From Deltaproteobacteria bacterium (lineage in GTDB: Bacteria > Myxococcota_A > Polyangia > Haliangiales > Haliangiaceae): a stretch of DNA of 36,598 nucleotides. Below the pieces are notes generated by a model, which was not told the origin of the DNA, searched no databases, and was given only the letters and a program-made list of their open reading frames with translations. The DNA is taken from the NCBI GenBank assembly GCA_021413675.1, contig JAIOQA010000234.1, forward strand, positions 1 to 36,598, read 5' to 3'. Position numbers and translations under genes: made by a program. Shown here piece by piece: positions 19,396 through 27,439 of the stretch (positions are counted from its first letter, which is position 1; every line of letters starts with the position of its first letter).

Positions 19396-21180
19396 TCAGC
19401 AGCTCGGCTTCTTCTCGGGCTTGCCGCCGCCGTCCATCTTGAGGCCGGCCTGGGTGACCTTGCTGTCGCAGTCGTAACCGACGCCGGCGGCGACGCGCTT
19501 GAACGTCACGTTCTTGAGGTCGGCCTTGATCGCGCCGTGCACCGTGACCGCGGTGTCGCCGCTGACGTCCTTGATCTGCGCGTTCTCGATCACGTTGTCG
19601 TTGCTGCTGGCGTTGAACACGACGCCGGTCCAGGCGTCCTTCTCGTCGCGCAGGCCGCGCAGCACGACCGGCTTGTCGGCGCTGCCGACGATCTTGAGCG
19701 TGCCCTTCGCGCCGTAGCCGGCCTGCAGCTGGCAGTTGTCGAAGCGCAGCTCGACGCCGGGGCCGATCGTCAGCGTGCCGCCCTCGACGCCGACGTCGCC
19801 GGAGACGTGGACCTCGGCGCCGGCCTGCGCGACCCAGGTCTGGTCGTGCGCGACGGTGCCGTTGATGATCTCGCCGATCGCGCCGGCGGCGTAGGTGTTC
19901 GTGCCGTCGAGCGCGCCGATCTGATCGGGCGCCAGCTTCCAGGCCTTGCCGTCGAAGCTCGCGCCAGTGACGGCCTTGAGCTTGGCGTCCGCGGTCGCGG
20001 TCAGGCCGATCTTGTTCTTCGCGAACGCGACGTCCTTGACCGTGAGCGTGCCGGCCTTGGCGTAGACCGCGCCGTGATCGTCGTCCTGGCCACCGCCGGT
20101 GACCGTCGCGCCCTCGATCGTGAGCTCGCCGTTGGCCTGCGTGCCGATGCCGCGCCACTCGCCATCGGCGTCGCCGCGCAGCACGACCGGCTTGTCCTTG
20201 GTGCCCTTCACGACGACCGCGGCCGCCGTGTTGTAGCCGACCTCGAGGTAGCCGTCGGGCTTGAAGCGGAACTCCGCGCCTGCCTCGATCGTGAGCGTCG
20301 AGCGGGTGTTCTTGCCGTTGACGTCGACGCCGCCCTCGACCAGGTAGTACGCGCCCGGGTTCTTCCAGGTCGCGTCGGTGTCGACGACGCCCGGGCGGAT
20401 CTGGACGAAGCCGTCCTTGAACGTGTTGCCCGCGCCGAGGCCGCCGATCCCGTTGGCCGGGAACGACGCGGCGATCTTGCCGGCGCGCTCGAAGGTCAGC
20501 CCGGTGCCGCCGGTGATCGAGCCCTCGTTGCCGACGTAGAGCCCGAACTCCTTGGCGTCGCGGATCGTGGTGTTGGTGATGGCCACGTCGATCGCGTCGA
20601 TCAGGAGCGCGCCCTGGCCGTTGTCGCCGAACTCGAGCACGAGGCCGTCGATCGTCGAGCGCGCGGCGTTCGCGTACAGGTGCACGCCCTTCCACGCGGC
20701 CGCGACCTTGTCGCCGCCCGAGGTGAACGTCACCGGCTCCTGCGCGGTGCCCTTGATGATGAGCTTGGTCGGCGTGTTGTAGCCGACGTTCATCGAGGCG
20801 CCGGGCCGGAACTCGAGCTTCACGCCGGCCTCGATCGTCAGCTGTCCCTCGACGCTGTAGTCGCCGTCGACGACGACGGTCCCGCACTCCTTCTTGATGG
20901 TGCGATCGAGGCCGGTGTCGTTGCCGGTCAGGGTCTTGGGGCAGTCGGAGACCGGCTTGAGCGCGGCGACCGCGCCCGAGCCGGCGTTGCTGGTGGTGTC
21001 GGTGCCCGCGCCCGAGCCGCCCGAGGCGGTGCCGCCGCCGCCCGCGCCACCCGCGCCGCTCGCGGCGCTGCCGCCCGACGCGCTGCCCGAGCCGTCGTCG
21101 GCCTTCTTCTTCTTGCAGCCGGCGCTGGCCACGAGACCCACGCCCAGGATCGCGATTCCGATCGTGCGAAGCTTTGCCAT
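19396..21180 (-). CDS. Beta-helix lipoprotein with three repeated modules
   Basis: A 594-residue lipoprotein: signal to Cys22 (LVASAGC), a Lys4 stretch, then a Gly/Ser/Ala linker to about residue 70. The body has three modules at about 114-153, 296-336 and 470-509. Each reads LTI..G..(L/F).F followed by VGYNT or AGYG and then KG...PV, as in right-handed parallel beta-helices. Segments between them (TIDGLVLEFGDN, LTIEGATVTGGG) also look like helix rungs. Such proteins bind or cut polysaccharides or act as surface scaffolds; no catalytic set is evident. It ends PEKKPSC. It is divergent from the dipeptidase (57 bases) and convergent with the secreted protein with zero spacing. Confidence 0.78.
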   Translation of the reverse strand: MAKLRTIGIAILGVGLVASAGCKKKKADDGSGSASGGSAASGAGGAGGGGTASGGSGAGTDTTSNAGSGAVAALKPVSDCPKTLTGNDTGLDRTIKKECGTVVVDGDYSVEGQLTIEAGVKLEFRPGASMNVGYNTPTKLIIKGTAQEPVTFTSGGDKVAAAWKGVHLYANAARSTIDGLVLEFGDNGQGALLIDAIDVAITNTTIRDAKEFGLYVGNEGSITGGTGLTFERAGKIAASFPANGIGGLGAGNTFKDGFVQIRPGVVDTDATWKNPGAYYLVEGGVDVNGKNTRSTLTIEAGAEFRFKPDGYLEVGYNTAAAVVVKGTKDKPVVLRGDADGEWRGIGTQANGELTIEGATVTGGGQDDDHGAVYAKAGTLTVKDVAFAKNKIGLTATADAKLKAVTGASFDGKAWKLAPDQIGALDGTNTYAAGAIGEIINGTVAHDQTWVAQAGAEVHVSGDVGVEGGTLTIGPGVELRFDNCQLQAGYGAKGTLKIVGSADKPVVLRGLRDEKDAWTGVVFNASSNDNVIENAQIKDVSGDTAVTVHGAIKADLKNVTFKRVAAGVGYDCDSKVTQAGLKMDGGGKPEKKPSC

Positions 21181-21237
21181 GGCGGCGTTTTACTACGAAC
21201 CGGAACAGCACGGCGGCGTACGGCGTTCTGGCAAGGT

Positions 21238-21951
21238 ATGCGCGCGCTCCTGATCGCGACCTGCGCGGCCTGCAGCGCCACCGAGCCCGCGGGGGCGCGG
21301 CAGGAGGTCGCGCCGCGGGTGATCGCTTCGGCCCATGCCGCTGCGCCCGACGCCGCGCTCGCGGTCACCGCCGATGCCAGCCCCGCGCACGCCGGCGACT
21401 TCGTCGACGTCGCCGCGGTCATCCCCGACGCGGTGATCGATCTGCGCTACGCCGGTGACCGCAACCTGACCGGGGCGCCGCTGTACCCGCGCGACGCGCG
21501 CTGTCTCCTGCGGCGCTCGGTCGCGACCCGCCTCGCGCGCGCCGCCGATGCGCTGCGCGCCGCGGACCGACGGCTCGTGCTGTGGGATTGCTACCGGCCG
21601 CACGCCATCCAGCTCGCGCTGTGGAAGGCGTTGCCCGACGCCGCTCATGTCGCGCGGCCCCAGACCGATCCCGATGGCACGCCGCGGTCCGGCTCCGATC
21701 ACAGCCGCGGCGGCGCGGTCGACGTGAGCCTCGCGGATCGCGCGGGCGCGATCCTGCCGATGCCGACCGATCACGACGACGCGACGCCTGCCTCGGCGCG
21801 CGCCGCCGCGCTGCACGCCAGCGCCGACGCCCGCACGCTCGACGACGCGATGACCGGCGCCGGCTTTCACCCGCTGGCCAGCGAGTGGTGGCACTTCGCC
21901 GCGCCGGATGCCGGGCGCTATCCGCTGACCGACGGCTGGCCGGCGATCTGA
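21238..21951 (+). CDS. ddpX: D-alanyl-D-alanine dipeptidase, VanX/DdpX family (M15D)
   Basis: A zinc peptidase that cleaves D-Ala-D-Ala, in peptidoglycan turnover or glycopeptide resistance. The 237 residues include DLRYAGDRNLTGAPLY, LWDCYRPHAIQ, the zinc motif SDHSRGGAVDV (H155, D162) and EWWHF (catalytic E216, ligand H219). The N-terminus is short and hydrophobic (ALLIATCAAC); it may be an export signal or lipobox, although the -3 residue is atypical. A 45-residue Ala/Asp-rich spacer precedes the domain. No vanH, vanA or regulator is nearby, so I infer cell-wall recycling rather than vancomycin resistance. Start ATG 21238 is the only one that keeps the signal. Confidence 0.88.
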   Translation: MRALLIATCAACSATEPAGARQEVAPRVIASAHAAAPDAALAVTADASPAHAGDFVDVAAVIPDAVIDLRYAGDRNLTGAPLYPRDARCLLRRSVATRLARAADALRAADRRLVLWDCYRPHAIQLALWKALPDAAHVARPQTDPDGTPRSGSDHSRGGAVDVSLADRAGAILPMPTDHDDATPASARAAALHASADARTLDDAMTGAGFHPLASEWWHFAAPDAGRYPLTDGWPAI

Positions 21952-22026
21952 ACGCGCGATCGCGCGCGCGACGATCGACCGCGGCCGCGCGCGCGCCGGC
22001 CTCGACTCGGGCATCATCACAGCCGC

Positions 22027-23427
22027 ATGGCCTCGCTACCGCACTACCCGGTCAACGATTTCGGGCCGGCGATGAAGGGCATGGTCATCGGTGCCGTCGG
22101 CATCGTGCACGTGTTCCTCGCGCAGTTCGCGATCGGCGGCGGCGGGCTGCTCTGCTACTTCCAGTGGCTGGGGCAATCCGGGCGCGAGCCGGCGGCGCGC
22201 CGGTTCCTCGACGGGTACTTCAAGGCGCTGGTGCTGGTCAGCTTCGTGCTCGGCGCGATGACCGGGGTCGCGATGTGGCTGACCTCGATCCAGGTCGGCG
22301 CGCGCACGATCGGCCTGATGATCGACGAGTTCCACTGGGTCTGGGCGACCGAGTGGCTGTGCTTCGCGATCGAGGTCGCCGCGGGCTACGCGTTCCTGCG
22401 CTACGGCGCGCGCATGTCGGATCGCGCGCGGCTCTGGCTCCTGATCCTCTACACCGCCGCGGCGTGGCTGAGCCTGTTCTGGATCAACGGCATCCTGTCG
22501 TGGCAGCTCACGCCCGGGCGCTGGCTCGAGACCCATGACCTCTGGGCCGGGTTCTTCAACCCGAGCTTCTGGCCCTCGCTCCTCTACCGCACGCTGGTGG
22601 CGATGACGCTCGCGGCGCTCGCCGCGGTGCTGGTCATCAACACCTTCGACGTGGATCGCGAGACCCGGCGGCGGCTCATCCACCGCGCGGCGCACTTCCT
22701 CGCGCCGATGGTGCTGATGCCCCTCGTCGCGCTCTGGTACCTCGCGGTGTTGCCCGAGGACAGCCGGCGCTGGCTCATGGGCGGGTCGATCGCGATGACG
22801 ATGTTCATGGGCATCGCGGCGGGTGCGTCGCTGCTCATCGGTGGCTACGCCGGCGTGGCGCTGCTCTTGCGCCGGCTCTACATCAACGGCGCGACCGCGG
22901 CGCTCCTGCTCGCGCTCGCGTTCGGCGCGACCGCCGCGGGCGAGTTCGTGCGCGAGGGCGCGCGCAAGCCGTTCACGGTGCGCGGCACGATGTACTCGTC
23001 GTCGATCGGCATCGACGAGGTGGTGCGGCTGCGGCGCACCGGCTCGGTCGCCGATGATCCGTGGCCGCTGCGCGATCCCGAGCGCTACGCCTCCGACGAG
23101 CTGCGGCTCGGCGCGAAGGTCATCCGCACGCAGTGCGAGGTCTGCCACACGATGGACGGCGCCAACGCGCTCAACCACCTGACCGATCGCTGGACGATGG
23201 ATCAGCGCCGCCTCAACATCGCGCAGCTGCAGCGCACCAAGGGCTTCATGCCGCCGTTCGCGGGCACGCCCGAGGAGGTCGAGGCGGTGGCGCAGCTGCT
23301 CGCCTGGCACCAGGCCGGCGAGCCGGCGACCTGGCCGATGGCCGGCGATCGCGCGGAGGCGCTGGTGAAGATCCGCGCGTGGATGGACGAGGCTGGCAGC
23401 CGCCCGGCCTCGGAGGTGAAGCCGTGA
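22027..23427 (+). CDS. Cytochrome bd-like subunit I fused to a cytochrome c domain
   Basis: 466 residues. The N-terminal 300 are a multi-pass CydA-like domain. GIVHVFLAQFAIGGG holds His28, matching the b595 ligand His19 of E. coli CydA. WATEWLCFAIEV holds Glu109 and Glu116, close to E99/E107 but seven apart rather than eight. At the place of the b558 ligand His186 the sequence is LLYRTLVAMTLA, with no His, and the quinol loop seems absent. Residues 355-455 are a c-type domain with CEVCH (370-374) and a likely axial Met408 in GFMPPF. I infer an oxygen-reacting unit fed through cytochrome c, like the heme-c branches of the bd superfamily. It is coupled to the next gene by GTGA. Confidence 0.82.
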   Translation: MASLPHYPVNDFGPAMKGMVIGAVGIVHVFLAQFAIGGGGLLCYFQWLGQSGREPAARRFLDGYFKALVLVSFVLGAMTGVAMWLTSIQVGARTIGLMIDEFHWVWATEWLCFAIEVAAGYAFLRYGARMSDRARLWLLILYTAAAWLSLFWINGILSWQLTPGRWLETHDLWAGFFNPSFWPSLLYRTLVAMTLAALAAVLVINTFDVDRETRRRLIHRAAHFLAPMVLMPLVALWYLAVLPEDSRRWLMGGSIAMTMFMGIAAGASLLIGGYAGVALLLRRLYINGATAALLLALAFGATAAGEFVREGARKPFTVRGTMYSSSIGIDEVVRLRRTGSVADDPWPLRDPERYASDELRLGAKVIRTQCEVCHTMDGANALNHLTDRWTMDQRRLNIAQLQRTKGFMPPFAGTPEEVEAVAQLLAWHQAGEPATWPMAGDRAEALVKIRAWMDEAGSRPASEVKP

Positions 23428-24467
23428 CCTCGGTGTTCCCGTGGGCCCTGGGCGGGCCGCTGTCGTTGTACCTCGGCCTGCTCGTGGTCACGCTCGCGCT
23501 CCACGCCGCGTTCATCGGCTACGTCCTCGGCGGCATCGGCTGGGTCGTGGTGGCGGCGATCCGCGGGCGCAAGGATCCGGTGAGCGAGGTCGCCCGCGAC
23601 TGGCTGCCGTTCGCGCTGGGGGCGGCGATCACCGCCGGTGTCGCGCCGCTGTTGTTCGTGCAGCTCGTCTACCAGGAGCGGTTCTACACGGCGAACCTGC
23701 TGCTGTTCCATCGCTGGATGGCGGTGGTGCCGGCGCTGATCGTCGGCTTCTACCTGCTGTACCTGCACAAGAGCGAGAAGGTGAAGCGGCGCGGCGGGCA
23801 GATCGCGGTCGCGGTGATCGCCGCGGCGTGCTTCGGGTTCGTCGCGTGGTCGTGGACCGAGAACCACCTCCTGTCGCAGGACAAGGGCGCGTGGCAGGGC
23901 CTCTACGCCAGCGGCGGGATGCTCTATGTCTCGCCGGCGGTGGTGCCGCGCCTGCTCATGTGGCTGATGGCATCGCTGCCGATCTTCGCGGCGGGCGCGG
24001 CCTGGCAGGTGCGCGCCAAGCACGGTGACGAGAGCGCGGCCTCGGTGCGGCGGCTGGCGATCGTGGCGCTCGTCGGCATCGCGCTGTCGACCGGCGCGGC
24101 GCTGTGGCTGTGGCAGCAGATGTCCGACGACGCGCGCTACGACCTCGACCAGTCGATGATGGGGCCGTGGTGGATCGCCTTGATCACCGCGCGGGCCGCG
24201 GAGGCGATCGCCTGGGGCCTCGTCGCGCGGCGACCCGCGGCGCGGGCCTGGCTCGCGCGCGCGTCGGTGGCCGGCGGGCTCGCGATCGTCACGGGCGCGA
24301 TGGTGCGCGAGGGCGCGCGGCTGCACGCGCTCGAGCCGCTGCGCGAGCGCTGGATCATGTCTGGCGGGAAGATCCTGTTCGCGATCGCCGCGGTCGTGTC
24401 GATCGCCGCGATCGTCGCGCTCTACAAGATCGTGCGCCGCGGCCTCGCCGAGGGGCCGCCGGCCTGA
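23424..24467 (+). CDS. Multi-pass membrane partner of the bd-like cytochrome
   Basis: 347 residues, mostly hydrophobic, with about nine predicted membrane spans. GTG 23424 overlaps the upstream stop (GTGA), so the two are made together. It is not an obvious CydB. It has LHAAFIGYVLGGIGWVV near the start, FVQLVYQERFYTANLLLFHRW with a His, and conserved-looking RLLMWLMASLPIFAAGAAW. The pattern of His and Arg near membrane ends suggests a second subunit of the respiratory complex, perhaps heme-carrying, but no heme ligand pair can be proved. A distant relation to bd-family second subunits is possible. Confidence 0.72.
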   Translation: MTSVFPWALGGPLSLYLGLLVVTLALHAAFIGYVLGGIGWVVVAAIRGRKDPVSEVARDWLPFALGAAITAGVAPLLFVQLVYQERFYTANLLLFHRWMAVVPALIVGFYLLYLHKSEKVKRRGGQIAVAVIAAACFGFVAWSWTENHLLSQDKGAWQGLYASGGMLYVSPAVVPRLLMWLMASLPIFAAGAAWQVRAKHGDESAASVRRLAIVALVGIALSTGAALWLWQQMSDDARYDLDQSMMGPWWIALITARAAEAIAWGLVARRPAARAWLARASVAGGLAIVTGAMVREGARLHALEPLRERWIMSGGKILFAIAAVVSIAAIVALYKIVRRGLAEGPPA

Positions 24468-24480
24468 TCCCGGATCGACG

Positions 24481-24717
24481 ATCACGTGGACGACGACGTG
24501 ATCGTTGACGATGACGTGGTCGTCTTCGTCGAGGTTGACGGCGACGGCGACGGCGACGTGTCACCTCGACGGCGACGTCGACGAGCGGCTGGAGCCGGAG
24601 AGGCTGGCGTCGCCAGCGGCGAGGTCAACGTCCAGGTTTCACGTCGCCGTCGCCGTCGCTGTCAACGCCCACGCTCACGACGACGCCCACGTCGTCGTCA
24701 ACGCCGTGGTCAACGTG
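24481..24717. repeat. Long imperfect inverted repeat between convergent genes
   Basis: The gap 24468-24731 holds no gene. It consists largely of GACG/CGTC triplet-like runs arranged as nested inverted arms. Bases 24534-24560 pair with 24640-24666 with one mismatch in 27, and 24504-24527 pairs with 24679-24702 with three mismatches in 24. Inside, ACCTCGACGGCGACG (from 24563) faces CGTCGCCAGCGGCGAGGT (24608-24624). A separate hairpin, ATCACGT/ACGTGAT, sits at 24481-24502. Either strand could fold as one long cruciform or RNA stem. It might end transcription from both sides, though no T-run is present. Confidence 0.85.
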
Positions 24718-24731
24718 TGCTGCCGCGCGCC

Positions 24732-25922
24732 TCAGACCGCCGCAGTCGTCTGTGTCGCCGGCTTGGCGCGCAGCTTGGCGACGTGCGAGTCCCAGAAGCC
24801 GATGACCGCCATCGGCACCAGCGGCCAGGCCAGCTCGGCGTAGAGCGGCTGCTTGAGCACGCCGACCAGCAGCAGCAGGAAGAACAGGCCGATCATCACG
24901 ACGCGGGCGCGCGCGTACTGCACGCGGCGCGCGGGCGACAGGAAGAACACGCACCAGTCGAGGGGCAGGAACAGCAGGCACGACTCGTTGAACTTCACGT
25001 AGGGCAGCGGGCTGATGATCGCGAGGAAGGTCAGGATCGTGCCGATCAGCAGGTACGGCACCATCGCGATCGCGAGGCCGGTGCGCTGGAACCGGCCCCA
25101 CAGCCGCGTGGCCCACGCCGGCGCGGTCATCAGCAGGATGATCAGCGCGAAGCCGAGGCGACCGCTCGAGCCGTCGGTCGGCGCGGGCGGGCCCTTGCGC
25201 GTGAAGATCTCGACCGGCTCGATGCCCCACTTCTTCTTCACCGCCGCGCGCAGGTACTGCGGCAGGAACATCAGCTCGTAGGCGGTCGGGCGGTGATCGG
25301 TCGAGCGGCCCATCGCGATGTCGGTGATGAGCAGCGGCACCGGCATGCCGGCGAAGCCCTCGCGGATGATCTCGCGCTCGGTGCGATCGTCGGTGTCGTC
25401 GGGCATCGACGACAGCGCGCCGCCGGTGACGTCGTCGATGATGTTGCGGATCCGGGTCGAGCAGTTGTCGTCGAAGTGATCGTAGGCGTAGTACTTGTGC
25501 TCCTCGAGCACGTCGTACTCGAGCTTGGCGATCATCTTCTGGGCCTGCTCGTCGGTGAGCGGCAGCCGCTGCGCCCAGACCGTGCGGTCCTCGATGCGGT
25601 AGATCGCGAGCATCTGCTCGGGGCGATCCTTGCCGGCCCAGAAGCTGTTGGCGCCGCGGAAGAAGCCCCAGCCCATCGACAGCGGGTGACCGAAGTCACC
25701 GATGCCGTAGTTGTAACAGACGTCGTCGAGCGGGTCGGGGTTGCGCACGCAGATCTCGATGTGACCGTGGCGCTCCCAGATGAGATCGCCGATGCCCATC
25801 GTGATGAGGTACACGCCCGGCGGCTGGGCGCGCAGGTTCGCCACCTCGGGCGGCATCCCCCGCGCGTGCGCGCGCGTCGCAAACCCGAGGATCAGCGCAA
25901 GGACAGCCAGTCGGAGTCGCAC
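24732..25922 (-). CDS. DUF4105/Lnb-domain membrane protein
   Basis: 396 residues. A signal peptide (MRLRLAVLALILGFATRAHA) is followed by an outside domain like DUF4105, now linked to Lnb lipoprotein N-acyltransferases. GIGDLIWERHGHIEI holds His52 and His54, NYGIGDFGHPLSMGWGFFRG is typical, and FDDNCSTRIRNIIDD carries the candidate nucleophile Cys154. Residues from about 255 on form several membrane spans, a domain layout often seen in this family. GTG 25922 is the only start that keeps the signal; its ribosome site is weak. It lies 50 bases after the phytochelatin synthase on the same strand. Lipoprotein N-acylation is a family-based inference. Confidence 0.75.
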   Translation of the reverse strand: MRLRLAVLALILGFATRAHARGMPPEVANLRAQPPGVYLITMGIGDLIWERHGHIEICVRNPDPLDDVCYNYGIGDFGHPLSMGWGFFRGANSFWAGKDRPEQMLAIYRIEDRTVWAQRLPLTDEQAQKMIAKLEYDVLEEHKYYAYDHFDDNCSTRIRNIIDDVTGGALSSMPDDTDDRTEREIIREGFAGMPVPLLITDIAMGRSTDHRPTAYELMFLPQYLRAAVKKKWGIEPVEIFTRKGPPAPTDGSSGRLGFALIILLMTAPAWATRLWGRFQRTGLAIAMVPYLLIGTILTFLAIISPLPYVKFNESCLLFLPLDWCVFFLSPARRVQYARARVVMIGLFFLLLLVGVLKQPLYAELAWPLVPMAVIGFWDSHVAKLRAKPATQTTAAV

Positions 25923-25972
25923 CGGGGGAGTCTGTGGCGAGCGCCCGGGCGGTGCAAGCGACGCGCGCGGGA

Positions 25973-27067
25973 TCACGGCGCGAGCGCGCGCAACGCCACA
26001 CCCTGGGCCGCCAGCCGCTCGAGCTCGACCCGGAGCGCGGGCTCGGCGAGCGCCTCGTCGCGGAGGCGGGCCAGGTCGGTGCCGAGCGCGCCGCGACCCG
26101 GACGCAGCTGCGCGACCAGCAGCAGGAGCGCGGCCAGCGCATCGGCGCCCTCGTCGGTCGCGGCGTGGGGCCGCGCGAGCCGGTGGGCCTCGGTCGCGCG
26201 CAGCGCGGCGAGCACCGGCGCGATCGCCGCGGCGTGCTCCGCGTCGTCGGGCGCGTGGGTCTCGCAGTGCGCGGCGATCTCGACCAGCGAGGCGACCAGC
26301 GCGTCGGGCGTGGTGTCGTCGGGCCAGGGCTCGGCGAGCGCCAGCCGCAGGCGCCGCCCGACCTCGGGCCACGACGCGCCGGCGCGGGCCAGCGACAGGC
26401 ACAGGGCCTGCGGCCCCTCGTGCCGGCGCAGCGTCAGCCAGCCGCGGGCCTGGCCGGTCGTCGGATCGACGTGCCGCGTGGCCTCGGCGAGGCGCGCCAG
26501 CGGCACCCAGTGCGGCGGATACTTGAAGCGCGCGACATCGAGCACGAGCACGAGATCGCGCGCGGCGTGGTAGCCGGCGACCGGCGAGAAGTGCCCGGCG
26601 CCGGTCTGGCCGAGCGCGGCGCGATCGTAGGCCACGACGATCACCTCGCCGGGGGCGCGGCTCGCGCGCGCGATCGCGGCGCGCAGGCGATCATCGTCGC
26701 CATGCTCCAGGCGCACGACCGTCGCGTCGGCGCCGTTGCAGCGGGCCAGGCACGCGAGCGTGTCGAGATCGACGCCGCTGGCGCGGACCTCGTCGAGAGA
26801 GATGCAGCAGTCGAGCAGCTCCTCGCTGAACCAGCGCCACGGGCCCTTCCACGTGCGGCCCGGATCGATCGCGAGCGCGTTGAGCGCGACGACCAGCGAG
26901 CCGAGCCCGCAGAACGCCGGGTCCGATTGCGTGTGGTACTGCTCGGCGAGCGCGAAGTAGCCGCCCAGCCCGCCAGCGGCGAGGCCCTCGGCGAACAGCT
27001 GCTGGCCCTCGGGCGACGCGAACGCGATCGCCTCGGCGGGCAAGGGGCGGCGGTAGATCGACTCCAC
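25973..27067 (-). CDS. Phytochelatin synthase, full-length plant-like type
   Basis: A 364-residue papain-fold enzyme (peptidase family C83) that joins gamma-Glu-Cys units of glutathione to make metal-binding phytochelatins. The start SIYRRPLPAEAIAFASPEGQ and PAFCGLGSLVVALNALAIDP closely resemble plant enzymes as I recall them. The catalytic triad is Cys53, His159 (TGAGHFSPVAGYH) and Asp177 (LVLDVARFKYPPHWVPL), exactly three less than C56/H162/D180 of Arabidopsis PCS1. Unlike the short cyanobacterial forms it keeps a C-terminal part, with ALLLLVAQLRPG near residue 315. The start is GTG 27067. It lies 33 bases after the Cys-rich peptide gene and is probably in one unit with it and the Lnb-like gene. 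Confidence 0.93.
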   Translation of the reverse strand: MESIYRRPLPAEAIAFASPEGQQLFAEGLAAGGLGGYFALAEQYHTQSDPAFCGLGSLVVALNALAIDPGRTWKGPWRWFSEELLDCCISLDEVRASGVDLDTLACLARCNGADATVVRLEHGDDDRLRAAIARASRAPGEVIVVAYDRAALGQTGAGHFSPVAGYHAARDLVLVLDVARFKYPPHWVPLARLAEATRHVDPTTGQARGWLTLRRHEGPQALCLSLARAGASWPEVGRRLRLALAEPWPDDTTPDALVASLVEIAAHCETHAPDDAEHAAAIAPVLAALRATEAHRLARPHAATDEGADALAALLLLVAQLRPGRGALGTDLARLRDEALAEPALRVELERLAAQGVALRALAP

Positions 27068-27100
27068 CCCGCGAGGGTAGCAGCGCAGGCCGCGCTCGGG

Positions 27101-27313
27101 TCAGTGCATGCCGCAGCCGTGGATGCCGCAGGTGTCGTCCACGAAGCAGGAGGCCGTCTGGCACAGCCACGAGCACTGCATGAGGACGCTGAGCAAGGAC
27201 GTGTTCGTCGTGGGCTTGGCGCCGGCGACATCGCCCATCGTCGCCGGGTCGAGGCGGCGGATGGTCTGCTTGTCGAGGCTGAGCTTGTTGCGGAGCGAGG
27301 TCTTCTTGTTCAT
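27101..27313 (-). CDS. Cys-rich RiPP-like precursor peptide (class I lanthipeptide-type leader)
   Basis: 70 residues in two parts. Residues 1-32 form a charged leader with KLSLDKQTIRRLDPATMGDV and then AGA, like the K-L-x-L-x-K-x-T-I-x-x-L leaders of Bacteroidota and Myxococcota class I lanthipeptides. Residues 33-70 form a core with Cys47, 51, 56, 62 and 67, His65 and His70, and nine Ser or Thr before or among the cysteines, ending TCGIHGCGMH. It could be modified to thioether rings or bind metal as Cys/His thiolates. No lanthipeptide dehydratase, cyclase or transporter is in the window. The nearest gene, 33 bases downstream, is the phytochelatin synthase, a cysteine protease-fold enzyme. 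A role for that enzyme on this peptide is only a hypothesis. Confidence 0.75.
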   Translation of the reverse strand: MNKKTSLRNKLSLDKQTIRRLDPATMGDVAGAKPTTNTSLLSVLMQCSWLCQTASCFVDDTCGIHGCGMH

Positions 27314-27439
27314 GCCGGGGGCATCAGCAAGCGCGAGGCCAGCCCGCCACGCGTGCCGCGACGGGCAGTTGCGGGGCCCGCGGGAGGGCCTGGGCGACCT
27401 GTTCGCGCGATCTGTCCACGCATCCTGTGCAGCCGGGCG

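Noticed and set aside
21238..21951. Vancomycin resistance locus
   Set aside because: Only the VanX-type dipeptidase is present; vanH, vanA and the sensor-regulator pair are absent, so cell-wall recycling is more likely.
24486..26573. Long plus-strand frame starting inside the inverted repeat
   Set aside because: It runs antisense through the Lnb-like and phytochelatin synthase genes and has no protein features.
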